Assembly (NCBI GenBank): GCA_017515205.1
Contig: JAFWHN010000001.1
Coordinates: 1 to 64,000 of the forward strand
Direction: 5' to 3'
Length of the DNA stretch: 64,000 bases
Origin: Candidatus Saccharimonadota bacterium
GTDB lineage: Bacteria > Patescibacteriota > Saccharimonadia > Saccharimonadales > Saccharimonadaceae
In this document: positions 36,612-44,964 of the stretch, piece after piece
Layout of the letters: each line of letters starts with the position of its first letter
Numbering within the stretch: the first letter of the stretch is position 1
Translations under genes and position numbers: made by a program
Notes under the pieces: generated by a model
Databases searched by the model: none
What the model saw: the letters and a program-made list of their open reading frames with translations, nothing else
What the model was told of the DNA's origin: nothing

Positions 36612-37796
36612 TTATTTGATAACTTTAGTAATCACACCAGAACCAACCGTCTTGCCACCTTCGCGGATAGCGAAACGATCTTGCTCATTCATAGCGACTG
36701 GTGCGAGTAACTTCACCTTAAAGGTGACCTGATCGCCAGGCATGACAATTTCCTTGTCAGCAGGAAGTTCGACTTCACCAGTTACATCCGTGGTGCGGAA
36801 GTAGAACTGTGGCTTGTAACCCTTTGAAAATGGAGTATGACGTCCACCTTCCTCTTTCTTAAGGATGTAAACCTGCGCTTCAAACTCAGTATGTGGAGTA
36901 ATTGTACCAGGTTTAGCAATCACCTGACCACGTTCGATTTGATCACGCTCGATGCCACGAAGGAGAAGTCCTGCGTTATCGCCAGCTTGACCTTGATCCA
37001 AAGTCTTATGGAAAGCTTCGATACCAGTCACCACGGACTTTTGAGTCTCGCGAAGACCGACAATTTCAACTTCGTCATTCATCTTGACGACACCCTGCTC
37101 AATACGACCAGTGGCAACCGTACCACGACCTTTAATTGAGAAGACATCCTCGATTGGCATTAGGAATGGTTTGTCTAGATCGTGCTTTGGAATATCAAAG
37201 TATTCATCCATTGCATGGACAAGCTCCATAATAGCATCTTCGTTTTCCTTGTCACCTTCGAGAGCCTTAGTAGCAGAACCCTTGATGATAGGAGCATTAT
37301 CACCATCGAAGCCGTACTTGTTGAGAAGTTCACGCACATCCATTTCGACGAGCTCAACGAGTTCAGGATCAGCGAGATCCATCTTGTTGAGGAAGACGAT
37401 AATCTTTGGTACGTTCACTTGGTGGGCTAGGAGTACGTGCTCACGCGTCTGTGGAAGCGGGCCATCATTGGCTGCGACCACGAGAATAGCACCATCTACC
37501 TGTGCAGCACCGGTAATCATGTTTTTAATGTAATCAGCGTGACCTGGCATATCTACGTGCGCATAGTGACGCTTTTCAGATTCATACTCCTGGTGAGAAG
37601 TCGCGATAGTAATACCACGAGCCTTTTCCTCAGGTGCATTATCAATTTGATCATAAGCGACAGGCTTATTCACATCCGAAGGTAAGCGCTCAGCGAGCAC
37701 CTTGGTGATTGCTGCCGTCAAAGTAGTTTTACCATGGTCGACGTGGCCCATGGTGCCAACATTAATATGTGGCTTGGAACGGTCAAAATTTGCCAT
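36612..37796 (-). CDS. tuf: Elongation factor Tu
   Basis: EF-Tu brings aminoacyl-tRNA to the ribosome. 394 aa with GHVDHGKT at about 17-24, the switch region [35 protein letters not shown] and the domain 2/3 motifs [13 protein letters not shown] and [21 protein letters not shown] precedes the ATG. It is a single-gene unit away from fusA. Confidence 0.98.
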   Translation of the reverse strand: MANFDRSKPHINVGTMGHVDHGKTTLTAAITKVLAERLPSDVNKPVAYDQIDNAPEEKARGITIATSHQEYESEKRHYAHVDMPGHADYIKNMITGAAQVDGAILVVAANDGPLPQTREHVLLAHQVNVPKIIVFLNKMDLADPELVELVEMDVRELLNKYGFDGDNAPIIKGSATKALEGDKENEDAIMELVHAMDEYFDIPKHDLDKPFLMPIEDVFSIKGRGTVATGRIEQGVVKMNDEVEIVGLRETQKSVVTGIEAFHKTLDQGQAGDNAGLLLRGIERDQIERGQVIAKPGTITPHTEFEAQVYILKKEEGGRHTPFSKGYKPQFYFRTTDVTGEVELPADKEIVMPGDQVTFKVKLLAPVAMNEQDRFAIREGGKTVGSGVITKVIK

Positions 37797-37865
37797 TCTT
37801 TCTCCTTTTATTTATTATTACGGTTGGAGCGCTAATAAAAAACCAGCTCCAAAACTCTACTCACT

Positions 37866-37894
37866 ATTTTAGACTATTTTTTCTGTTTTGTAAA
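37866..37894 (-). promoter_or_regulatory. tuf promoter
   Basis: TTTACA (37889-37894) and TAAAAT (37866-37871) on the minus strand, 17 bp apart, giving a leader of about 65 nt. Confidence 0.65.
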
Positions 37895-37917
37895 GAGGAT
37901 TTTGTAAGTTTAAGCAT

Positions 37918-37941
37918 TAAAAAGCGGCCCAAAAGGACCGC
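37918..37941 (-). terminator. Terminator of the 37949 gene
   Basis: GCGGTCC-TTTT-GGGCCGC on the minus strand is followed by TTTTTAA, just past the gene's stop codon. Confidence 0.75.
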
Positions 37942-37948
37942 ATTTTTA

Positions 37949-38497
37949 TCAAGTTGCATTTACATACGACTCCATGATTGCCTCACCACGCTTCAGCCAA
38001 CTTAAAGAATCCCCATCCTTAATTTGTTTAGCTTTCGCTAAAAGCAAACCTGACATTCTAAGCATCTTGTCGTATTTTTCACTTTCGTAGAAATCTCTCT
38101 CGAGACTTAGCATAGCTGGTCTCAGCGATTTTTCACTGATACCGCTAAAAGAAGAATAATCCTTCTTTAGCTTGGTCATTATCGCACGATCTATGTCAAT
38201 GCTTTTTCTCTCAAGCAGAGATACGTAGGTGCATTTATAGAATAATGCACCAGCCCTTAAATCATCTAAGCTGTTAAGCTTGATAGAATCAAGCTCTTCC
38301 CTAGAGTAATTAAAAGATTTTTCGCCGCGAATAAAACCAGTGCTACCATCAATTGCAGCATATCTGACCACCGCTGTGAAAGTACCATTTTCGAGATTAT
38401 CATGTACCATCCATGTCCATTCTATTGGCGCCTTTCTCTCTTCTGTTCTTGCCGCAATCTCATCGAGATTTACATTAAATGTGCTTGCTCTTTCCAT
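37949..38497 (-). CDS. Hypothetical protein, 182 aa
   Basis: I do not recognise a family. It is soluble and mostly helical in its second half, with charged segments such as ERKSIDIDRAIMTKLKKDYSSF and LERDFYESEKYDKMLRMSGLLLAKAKQIK. The first half looks beta-rich (WTWMVHDNLENGTFTAVVRYAAIDGSTGF). AGGAGGG precedes the ATG, and a strong promoter and terminator make it a single-gene unit at the left edge of an accessory region. Confidence 0.7.
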   Translation of the reverse strand: MERASTFNVNLDEIAARTEERKAPIEWTWMVHDNLENGTFTAVVRYAAIDGSTGFIRGEKSFNYSREELDSIKLNSLDDLRAGALFYKCTYVSLLERKSIDIDRAIMTKLKKDYSSFSGISEKSLRPAMLSLERDFYESEKYDKMLRMSGLLLAKAKQIKDGDSLSWLKRGEAIMESYVNAT

Positions 38498-38548
38498 TTT
38501 TACCCTCCTATTTTGCCTCGTTAAACAGAAAAAACAACTTATATTTTA

Positions 38549-38577
38549 ATTATAGCACAAAAAACCAAAATAGTCAA
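38549..38577 (-). promoter_or_regulatory. Promoter of the 37949 gene
   Basis: TTGACT (38572-38577) and TATAAT (38549-38554) with 17 bp between and an extended TGC before the -10. Confidence 0.75.
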
Positions 38578-38611
38578 GCATAAATGCTATTTATACCCAA
38601 ATTTATAGTAT

Positions 38612-38639
38612 AAAAAAGCCCCCAATTTGGAGGCTTTTT
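38612..38639. terminator. Terminator downstream of the first lipoprotein gene
   Basis: AGCCCCCAA and TTGGAGGCT pair imperfectly, with A and T tracts on both sides. On the minus strand it follows the stop of the lipoprotein at 38647. Confidence 0.65.
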
Positions 38640-38646
38640 GGACAGA

Positions 38647-39309
38647 TTAATCAGATACAGCAAGAGTTAAATTCGCCAATTTGGCTTCACCATTTATTTT
38701 GAAGACCTTAGGGTTTTTAACTGAAGAATTGCCGATGCCGTAACCTGATTCATCGATTGGAACTACCGTGGCATTTATGTCTGTAAAATACATTTTCCCC
38801 TTACAGATATAGTCCCATTTTCCATCATTGTCAACGTCACAAACTGAGGCAATCATTTTTTCGTCGAAACCTGGAGTAGACCATTTGAGAATAATACTTT
38901 CGACAGTTAGACTAATACCCGATGATTCAGCTTCAATTACTTCATCAGACGTAACTAGAGCGTAAATAATCTGGTTAACGGTCAGCTTAATCCAGAGGTC
39001 GTCTGTATCAATCAGGCGAAAACTGTAAATATCTTCAAGCAAAATAGTTTTATTCTCTGAAGTCCTGAGCTTAAAACTTACCGAAGCTAATTTCCCATCA
39101 TCAATGGTTTCCTCAATCAAATCAGCTGCTCTGTAAGTAGACTCCCAGAAATCATCATCTTTGATTCTATCTTGCAGGATTTTAACTTCGCCTTCTGCCT
39201 CGAAAGCAACTTTGGCCAATTCGACGGGCGCTACCTCTGTTTTTTCCATACCACAACCTACTAACGTTAAACATAAAATCAACACCGCAATAATAGCTGT
39301 TTTCTTCAT
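38647..39309 (-). CDS. Lipoprotein, first of a paralogous pair
   Basis: 220-aa secreted lipoprotein: MKKTAIIAVLILCLTLVGCG has a lysine-rich start, a hydrophobic core and the lipobox LVGC with lipidated Cys near residue 19. The mature part shares blocks with the neighbour at 39503 (DDDFWESTYRAADLIEETI against SDDPFWESADRGRELIEKTV; DGKWDYICKGKMYF against DGAWDYVTEGKIYF). I do not recognise the domain. The DxDxDGxWDY pattern looks like a Ca-binding-type loop. Confidence 0.75.
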   Translation of the reverse strand: MKKTAIIAVLILCLTLVGCGMEKTEVAPVELAKVAFEAEGEVKILQDRIKDDDFWESTYRAADLIEETIDDGKLASVSFKLRTSENKTILLEDIYSFRLIDTDDLWIKLTVNQIIYALVTSDEVIEAESSGISLTVESIILKWSTPGFDEKMIASVCDVDNDGKWDYICKGKMYFTDINATVVPIDESGYGIGNSSVKNPKVFKINGEAKLANLTLAVSD

Positions 39310-39449
39310 TTTCCTGTTCCTTTCTAATGTGCTTTAACAAGAGTTAACTAGAAAAACAATTATATCATAAAAAGGCATTTCTGGCTAGCCCTGAGATTCT
39401 ATGGCTGACTTTAGCCTGAAGCCAAGTTTTTAGATTCAGTTCCAAAGTC

Positions 39450-39486
39450 AAAAAAACGCCCTCGGCTAAGTTTAACCGAGGGTTTT
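39450..39486. terminator. Terminator of the second lipoprotein gene
   Basis: CCCTCGG and CCGAGGG flank a ten-base loop. On the minus strand the stem is followed by CGTTTTTTT. Confidence 0.8.
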
Positions 39487-39502
39487 AAGTGATAGTTAGA
39501 GG

Positions 39503-40201
39503 CTAGCTCTCAGAAAGAGCTAGTTTGGCAAGCTTGCCGAACGTTAAATCATCATCCTCCTCCATTTCGACAAGTTCTGTCCTTCTGATCTCGACTTCGT
39601 CGATACCGAGATGCTTCCCGTTTTCGTCTTTCAAAGATACAGCGTCAGACTCGCTGGCAAAATAAATTTTGCCTTCAGTCACGTAATCCCACGCACCATC
39701 TCCTGAAAGATCGACAACCGAGAATACTCTCTTTTCAGAATCGAGCAGCTTCGCCGGTTGCTGCCATTTCATAATGATGCCTGTAATTTCCAGACTTTCA
39801 CCTTCTTTATGAGCCTTAACTACCGGCCTAGACTTAGCCAGGGCTTGCATAACCTCGCTAGATAGATACCTCCGCCAGACGTCATTAATGTACGTCAAGC
39901 TTGTGGCATATACATCCTCGAGGATTATTTCTTCCCCGTGAGAACTTTCCAATCGAAAAGATATATTGAAACCAACACGATCTTCAACTGTTTTCTCGAT
40001 TAGCTCTCTGCCTCTGTCGGCTGATTCCCAGAAAGGATCATCTGAAGTCGCTATCATTATCTCTTTCAACTTAGTTTCTGACTTGTAGGCCATATCCGAT
40101 AAAGCCGGAGTGACATTTCCTTCATTCCACTTCTCAGAGCAACCAGTAAGAGCCATCATTACCACTGTTATAACTGTCATAATTACTAATACTTTCTTCA
40201 T
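39503..40201 (-). CDS. Lipoprotein, second of a paralogous pair
   Basis: 232-aa lipoprotein with signal MKKVLVIMTVITVVMMALTG and Cys in LTGC (about residue 21). It is clearly paralogous to the 38647 product in the FWES and WDY blocks. Separate terminators follow each copy, so they are independent units and not an operon. The leader of about 170 nt from the promoter at 40376-40404 is long. Function unknown; a surface location is expected. Confidence 0.75.
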   Translation of the reverse strand: MKKVLVIMTVITVVMMALTGCSEKWNEGNVTPALSDMAYKSETKLKEIMIATSDDPFWESADRGRELIEKTVEDRVGFNISFRLESSHGEEIILEDVYATSLTYINDVWRRYLSSEVMQALAKSRPVVKAHKEGESLEITGIIMKWQQPAKLLDSEKRVFSVVDLSGDGAWDYVTEGKIYFASESDAVSLKDENGKHLGIDEVEIRRTELVEMEEDDDLTFGKLAKLALSES

Positions 40202-40375
40202 TCTGTTTTTTCTCCTTTACATCTAAAAATCTCATCTGAATTAATTTTGCATCTATACCTTTTCTATATTCAAAATCCTAGACAGTTCTCCAGGATGGAA
40301 GCGACTTCAAGGCCTTATTTCCTCTAGCCATTATCTTTCAACGAACGACTCACCCCAATTGGCAAATCTACTTAT

Positions 40376-40452
40376 ATTATATCACATTTTATTAAAAAAG
40401 TAAATACCTACACAGGACTAAGCTTTACTTTTCCAAATTCATTGTTTATAAT
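40376..40452. promoter_or_regulatory. Divergent promoters for the second lipoprotein and the duplicated-domain gene
   Basis: Minus strand: TTTACT (40399-40404) and TATAAT (40376-40381), 17 bp apart. Plus strand: TTTACT (40424-40429) and TATAAT (40447-40452), 17 bp apart. The stretch 40202-40375 holds the long lipoprotein leader, in which I see no ORF and no riboswitch I know. Confidence 0.7.
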
Positions 40453-40479
40453 GAAAATAAATCAATATAAGGAGGTAAA

Positions 40480-40845
40480 ATGTCTAATCCAAACAAAATT
40501 GGTCAATCTACAGAGTACGATGATAGAGGCTATGAGTTGCCAGAACCAGGTTCTAATGCAGCTGCTGCAGCTGACGACATCGCTTTCGAGGAACATTTAA
40601 AAGAGCTATCAGAAAAAATTACAGCGAAAAATAGTGCCGAAATCGAAGCGGCCAGTTCAGAAACAATTAGAAATAGTAATTCCTCCGACACTGGAGAAGC
40701 AGTAGAAGAAGACCCAGACACACTTCCAATGTATGATGATAGGGGCTATAAATTGCCAAAACCAGGTTCTAATGCAGCTGCTGCAGCTGACGACATCGCT
40801 TTCGAGGAACATTTAAAAGAGTTATCAGAGAAAAAAGGAGCATAG
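40480..40845 (+). CDS. Small acidic protein with an internal 34-residue duplication
   Basis: 121-aa soluble protein with no signal peptide. Residues 13-46 and 85-118 are near-identical copies of a unit beginning YDDRGYELPEPGSNAAAA and ending FEEHLKELSEK, joined by a Ser/Glu-rich linker. AAGGAGG precedes the ATG. The repeated DDRGYxLPxPGSN motif looks like a short linear binding motif displayed twice. I do not recognise a family. Confidence 0.7.
   Translation: MSNPNKIGQSTEYDDRGYELPEPGSNAAAAADDIAFEEHLKELSEKITAKNSAEIEAASSETIRNSNSSDTGEAVEEDPDTLPMYDDRGYKLPKPGSNAAAAADDIAFEEHLKELSEKKGA
40516..40617 (+). repeat. Direct repeat, first copy (102 bp)
   Basis: Matches 40732-40833 with about seven mismatches by eye. 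The 3' two thirds of the unit are almost identical, including GCAGCTGCTGCAGCTG. Confidence 0.85.
40732..40833 (+). repeat. Direct repeat, second copy (102 bp)
   Basis: Second copy of the in-frame duplication at 40516-40617. The differences are scattered and partly synonymous, so the duplication is recent but under selection. Confidence 0.85.
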
Positions 40846-40846
40846 A

Positions 40847-40873
40847 TAAAAGCCCCCAGGAATGGGGGCTTTC
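40847..40873. terminator. Bidirectional terminator at 40.86 kb
   Basis: AAAGCCCCC and GGGGGCTTT form the stem between two convergent genes. Confidence 0.75.
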
Positions 40874-40875
40874 AC

Positions 40876-41229
40876 TTAATGATAGAAACGACACTTTAGA
40901 GATTGTTTTTTCTTCAACTCCAAGCCTGCAGTAATCATTTCCCGGACAACATTCGGGGCTGTCTTTTTTACCTCTTCAAAATTGGTAATAACATTATACT
41001 GCATAAATGGTTCCTTTATCCAGTCTCTTCTCAAGAGAGCTCGTCCAGATTCTGGATTGTAGAAAAGTGTAATTAAAATTACACTTCGATCGTAGTCTTC
41101 GTCATCGTTCCATTCCAGTCTGGCTGGAGAAGGCTTTATACCTCTTGTAACACTGTCAGACAAAGCCCATTCATAAGCTTCTTTATACCTCTGATCTTTT
41201 ATATCATTAAGATAAATTACATTTGACAT
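40876..41229 (-). CDS. Hypothetical protein, 117 aa
   Basis: Small soluble protein beginning MSNVIYLNDIKDQRYKEAYE, with a central beta-like stretch (RSVILITLFYNPESGRALLRRDW) and a basic end (LELKKKQSLKCRFYH). The start at 41229 is chosen for AGGAGG eight bases upstream. The longer frame runs into the promoter. Family not recognised. Confidence 0.65.
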   Translation of the reverse strand: MSNVIYLNDIKDQRYKEAYEWALSDSVTRGIKPSPARLEWNDDEDYDRSVILITLFYNPESGRALLRRDWIKEPFMQYNVITNFEEVKKTAPNVVREMITAGLELKKKQSLKCRFYH

Positions 41230-41266
41230 ACTATCCCCTCCTTTCATAGCGTCAAACTGCAAGATA

Positions 41267-41295
41267 ATTATAGCACAAAAGTCAAAAAAAGTCAA
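41267..41295 (-). promoter_or_regulatory. Promoter of the 40876 gene
   Basis: TTGACT (41290-41295) and TATAAT (41267-41272), 17 bp apart with an extended TGC. Confidence 0.75.
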
Positions 41296-41324
41296 GTAGT
41301 TGCTCCTGCCAATTTTTAAGCCAT

Positions 41325-41352
41325 TTAAAAACCTCGGTCATTTTGGCCGAGG
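41325..41352 (-). terminator. Terminator of the 41401 gene
   Basis: CCTCGG and CCGAGG form a stem followed on the minus strand by TTTTTAA. Confidence 0.65.
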
Positions 41353-41400
41353 CAGATTATTCAATCTTGTCCCACTGGGGCATTGACTGATATTAACTTC

Positions 41401-41784
41401 TTAATCGTATTCCACTGGGACATATAGTCCAACTTTTGCCAGCTTTTTCTTCCAGATAAATCTAGCGATTTCTAGTATTAAGCCTATTCCAATACCAATC
41501 ATCACGATACTTCCAGTTAACGAAAGTGTCAAATCGATGAAGACATTTCTATATCCCAATGTTAAAGGAATCAGAGTAAACATAAAAATACTTGAGAACA
41601 AAGAGCAAATAAAAAAAGTTAGCAAAAAGGCACGTCGAAAAAACATTGCCTTAGGTAGCAACGTTGCTTCTAGCTTTTCCCTTTCTTCAAGAAAGCCATT
41701 AATAGTCATTACGATTTCCCTCCCTCTTATTGCATCAAATACATCCATTTTTTCACCTGTCATAAAATTTTTTATACCTAGCAT
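41401..41784 (-). CDS. Small two-helix membrane protein, 127 aa
   Basis: Two hydrophobic helices (about 52-76 and 86-110) separated by a short loop, a charged cytoplasmic N-terminus (GREIVMTINGFLEEREKLEATL) and a Lys-rich C-terminus. AGGAGGTG upstream fixes the start at 41784. No family recognised. The promoter at 41934-41962 gives a leader of about 145 nt. Confidence 0.65.
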   Translation of the reverse strand: MLGIKNFMTGEKMDVFDAIRGREIVMTINGFLEEREKLEATLLPKAMFFRRAFLLTFFICSLFSSIFMFTLIPLTLGYRNVFIDLTLSLTGSIVMIGIGIGLILEIARFIWKKKLAKVGLYVPVEYD

Positions 41785-41933
41785 TTCACACCTCCTATTC
41801 GCCGGCATAAACAAATTAGCTATTGAAAAATAGTAGCGCGATAGAATCGAAAGCCATCAATGTCATCTTTAAAAACCATAAAACCTCTAACGAAATAATG
41901 ATTAAGATTCTTAAAGAGCGCCACCAAGACCTC

Positions 41934-41962
41934 ATTATATAATACTTAAACATTTTTGTCAA
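41934..41962 (-). promoter_or_regulatory. Promoter of the 41401 gene
   Basis: TTGACA (41957-41962) and TATAAT (41934-41939) with 17 bp spacing. Confidence 0.75.
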
Positions 41963-42009
41963 ATAATGCAGCTACATTAAACCAAAAGCGTATTTTTTGG
42001 CGCAGTCTT

Positions 42010-43053
42010 TTATTCTAATTCGTCTTTTTCCTTTATTACTGATCCCTGAGAGAAAAGTCCATAGGCACCTGATAATTCAATCGGCCTTTCAAGCGGTTCA
42101 AAATCTAAAAACGCTGTATTCTTTGCTTGTCCACCTTTACCTAGAGACAAGGTAATATGCGGGGTTTCGAGCGCATCACAAACTTTTTGAATTTCTGGGT
42201 TTTCTGCTTCAATTTTTACCAAAAGCCCTTCATTTCTACCATCGTTTCCATAGCCTATGGCCGTAATCTTAGCTTTACTGCCAATTTGATCCAAATTCAA
42301 CTGTTCAACAGTCGGCTTAAAACTAGTAGTAATATGAGGGTGCTCAATTGCTTTTTCTAATGTTGGCTGAACTTTTTGAAACAAATCGTCTGGTTCAAGA
42401 AATAACCCAGCGTATACGGTTTTTTGTCGGATTAGCTCAGCTTTTCTTTCTGCTTCAGACATAAATTCGAAGCCTTTGGTCCTTTCCCAATCAATCAAAT
42501 CATCATTATAAATTATGGCATGTGAATCCCAAAAATCCTTGCTTTGTTGTTGCTCTTCCTCAGTCTGTAAATTAGGGTCCCAAGGCTCCCTTACAGAACC
42601 TTCACTCACAAAACTGGTAATCAGTTCATAGACATTTTTATCTTGAATAGAGTGATCCTTTTTTAGAATTACAATCACCGAATCACAAGGCTCTGCTTCA
42701 CGGTTTTTTACCATTGGAGTTTGCCCGCTACGGCCTTTCCTATAGACTTTTACAATATTATCTTCTGGCCCAACCTCCACGCAAGTTTGTTCACCCACGG
42801 GATGGTCAAAAGTCACCGTTTCTTTTATAAAATCTCTTTCATCGGTGTCAATAGTGCTCAAAGCTTCACTGAGCAATTCAGTAGTAAGCCCGCCTTCGCC
42901 GTGAAAGTGACTATCGTCTCTATCGTACACTTCCGCACCGTCTTCGGTTTTTCCCAAAAAAACTTTAACTTTTTCTTGGTTAACAGATTTCTCGTTAGAA
43001 TTAGCTGTCGTTGATTCTTGATTCTCTTTTGGCTCTAAATTTAATTTTTCCAT
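42010..43053 (-). CDS. Two-domain protein with C-terminal 2H-phosphoesterase-like domain
   Basis: 347 aa, no signal peptide. Residues about 212-335 have two HxT motifs, H240-I-T242 and H299-I-T301, separated by strands (KITAIGYGN...EGLLVKIEAE), the arrangement of 2H phosphoesterases (LigT, tRNA-ligase CPDase and Acb1-type enzymes), which act on cyclic phosphates or 2'-5' linkages. Residues about 75-185 form a separate domain (DNIVKVYRKGRSGQTPMV, YELITSFVSEGSVREPWDPN, FWDSHAIIY) that I have seen as a pattern in phage and toxin-like proteins but cannot name. It follows the TrmB-type regulator with one base between. Confidence 0.6.
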   Translation of the reverse strand: MEKLNLEPKENQESTTANSNEKSVNQEKVKVFLGKTEDGAEVYDRDDSHFHGEGGLTTELLSEALSTIDTDERDFIKETVTFDHPVGEQTCVEVGPEDNIVKVYRKGRSGQTPMVKNREAEPCDSVIVILKKDHSIQDKNVYELITSFVSEGSVREPWDPNLQTEEEQQQSKDFWDSHAIIYNDDLIDWERTKGFEFMSEAERKAELIRQKTVYAGLFLEPDDLFQKVQPTLEKAIEHPHITTSFKPTVEQLNLDQIGSKAKITAIGYGNDGRNEGLLVKIEAENPEIQKVCDALETPHITLSLGKGGQAKNTAFLDFEPLERPIELSGAYGLFSQGSVIKEKDELE

Positions 43054-43842
43054 TTAATGCTCCTGAGAAAAACTCTTTTTATAAAAATTCATCATGATTT
43101 TTAGAATTTGGCGCACAGCTTCAGCTATCACGGGACTGGTAATAATAGTAGATATTTGCGTTTCGCCGTAGGTGCAAAATGCGACTTTGTCACCATAAGC
43201 CCAAATCTCTGCTGGCGCATCATAATCCTCTTTTGGCATCCAAGTTCGCTCGAAACTCCAAGCATTATCAGCTCCAGACCGGGCGTTTTTAGTCGCTTTT
43301 GGCGTTACCGGAGTCAAGGCGTAAGTATGAATTCCTAGGAGCGCTCTTTGTTCGCGATAATTTTCCAGGAAATCATGGTTTTCATCATTGTCATGCCAAA
43401 AGCTTTCATCGGCAACCGTACGCAAGAAGTAGACATCTTTTTTGACTCTTAGAATATCTTTGTAAACTTCCTCCAGACCTTCTCGGCCTTCTAACGTTCT
43501 TGCTCCTGGCATTTCGTTATTAGCATAAAAAATATCAAGCAGCGACGAGATATTATCTTTAACAAATTTTTCATTCTTCGCCACAATTTTTCGCCGTTTT
43601 TCGGCCAGCACCTCTAGAGCGCTTGGGTTCAAAACTCTGTAGCTCGCCTTTTTATCATTAGTCTGCTCGATTAGACCTAATTCTACTAATTTTTTTGCCA
43701 CGGCATAGCAGTTTTCACGCGACAAGCCAGTTCTATTAGCAAGCTCCGTCGGTGTCATCGCCCCCTCATTTAATAAGCTGTTATAAATTGCAGCCTGAGC
43801 CTCATTTAATCCCACTCTTTTAAGAATATCCATTTCTTCCAT
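43054..43842 (-). CDS. TrmB-type transcriptional regulator
   Basis: 262 aa. The N-terminal winged helix (about 5-70) has LKRVGLNEAQAAIYNSLLNEGAMTPTELA in TrmB style, then the recognition helix GLSRENCYAVAKKL. A C-terminal effector domain follows (LEGREGLEEVYKDILRVKKDVYFLRTVADESFW). TrmB proteins often respond to sugars, but many orphan members exist. TGATAGAAT ends 6 nt before the ATG, so it is probably leaderless. It is the nearest DNA-binding protein to the three shared promoter modules to its right. Confidence 0.8.
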   Translation of the reverse strand: MEEMDILKRVGLNEAQAAIYNSLLNEGAMTPTELANRTGLSRENCYAVAKKLVELGLIEQTNDKKASYRVLNPSALEVLAEKRRKIVAKNEKFVKDNISSLLDIFYANNEMPGARTLEGREGLEEVYKDILRVKKDVYFLRTVADESFWHDNDENHDFLENYREQRALLGIHTYALTPVTPKATKNARSGADNAWSFERTWMPKEDYDAPAEIWAYGDKVAFCTYGETQISTIITSPVIAEAVRQILKIMMNFYKKSFSQEH

Positions 43843-43879
43843 ACTTTTATTCTATCATATATCAAAAAAATCATTAATG

Positions 43880-43903
43880 AAAAAGGCGGACTATAAGTCC
43901 GCC
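43880..43903 (-). terminator. Terminator of the large structured RNA
   Basis: On the minus strand GGCGGACT-TATA-GTCCGCC is followed by TTTTTC. There is no T run on the plus side, so it belongs to a minus-strand transcript arriving from 44.9 kb. Confidence 0.85.
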
Positions 43904-44811
43904 TATACCAGTAAACATGCTAGGAAGGTTTTGGCTTGGGGCCATACTTCCAATGCTATTCGTCGTTCCTTATCGTATCCCTACGGTTTGGTTAACGAAG
44001 CGTTTCGTTGTTGTTGAGCCATGGACACTCCCAAGTAGGTCTCACATTTTCTGATGGCTGGCCGGCCACCGTACTCGTGCTCCTCTACCCGGGAGTTTGC
44101 TACGCCCATGTGTGCTTGATCAGGAAACCTCGTGAAAGGCACTGAGCACACACACCGAGTTAAATATGACCAGCGGAAGCTCCGCCAACTGGCCCGGAGG
44201 TCAGAGATACCTTTCGGTACTTAATACTGCCTTGCTACTAAACTTCGCAATGCAGTATGATCATATTAATCAAACGAGGTTTCCTCGTTGCCACCCGGTA
44301 CCACTTACCTCCTGCCCTTTGGCAGGTTTCTGAGGCCCCCTATAGCACCTCTGTGCTATAGGCCAGAATTGAACATTAGGAAGCATCCCTGTAGCCTTGA
44401 CGGCTCAGGGAGCGCGACGCCATGCAGCAGTTTCAAATGGGTTGCACCCCACTGGCTTACTACCTTCTCTCCTTCTATAAAACGCCTACAGGCGTCACCC
44501 ACTTGGGCGTAGAAGGCCGTCACCGTATCCTGTTCTTAGGCTTGTGTGCTGTACAACATAGATAGTCCTTACTATCGGACTAACCAAAACGCTCAAACTA
44601 CACAGTTTTTACAATTCCCTTTCGGGGATTGCATAGAGATTTATTGCTAAATCTCTTCAATACTTACTATCACATACGGAGGCAATTCTGCTCTTGATAG
44701 CTTTCTTGTTTCTAGCTGACTAGCAGCCTTCTGTGCATCCAGCCAAGGTAAGGGTCATAGCCCACCTCTACAACTGGTTTAGCAGTTTACGATCGTCTAC
44801 CAAAAGCAAGC

Positions 44812-44868
44812 TTAAGGTGACGTATCAACGAAACCCGCTTCAAGTATTTCGTTGATATGTCACCTTAA
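44812..44868 (-). repeat. Long inverted repeat near the 5' end of the large RNA
   Basis: The 22-nt arms 44812-44833 and 44847-44868 are complementary except for one position (A-C read as minus-strand RNA, G-U as plus-strand RNA), with a 13-nt loop. The stem starts about 90 nt downstream of the predicted transcription start. Confidence 0.8.
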
Positions 44869-44964
44869 TACTACCGCATGAAAAATCAGTGCTTTGTAGT
44901 TATTCGTTTACTTTTTTTTAATTTGCTTTTGCGTGAAGTTTTATCAACTTTCGCAACTGTCATA

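Larger units (their letters stand above)
43880..44958 (-). ncRNA. Large (about 1.08 kb) highly structured non-coding RNA
   Basis: The segment runs from a well-formed promoter (44965-44993) to an intrinsic terminator (43880-43903) with no convincing ORF on either strand. Many hairpins are visible on the minus strand: AGAGATTTA-GCAA-TAAATCTCT and CCC-GAAA-GGG and TACC-GAAA-GGTA with GNRA loops, CCTATAGCAC-AGAG-GTGCTATAGG (split stem), CCTGCC-AAAG-GGCAGG, ACGCC-TGTA-GGCGT, GCGGA-GCT-TCCGC and TAGTCC...GGACTA. Size and fold density recall GOLLD, ROOL and OLE RNAs, but I cannot match it to any of them. Local GC is higher than the AT-rich flanks. Confidence 0.75.

Noticed and set aside
44288..44512. 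74-codon plus-strand frame within the large RNA
   Set aside because: It runs antisense to a well-defined transcript, lacks a ribosome-binding site and has low-complexity, Pro/Ser-rich content that mirrors the hairpins.
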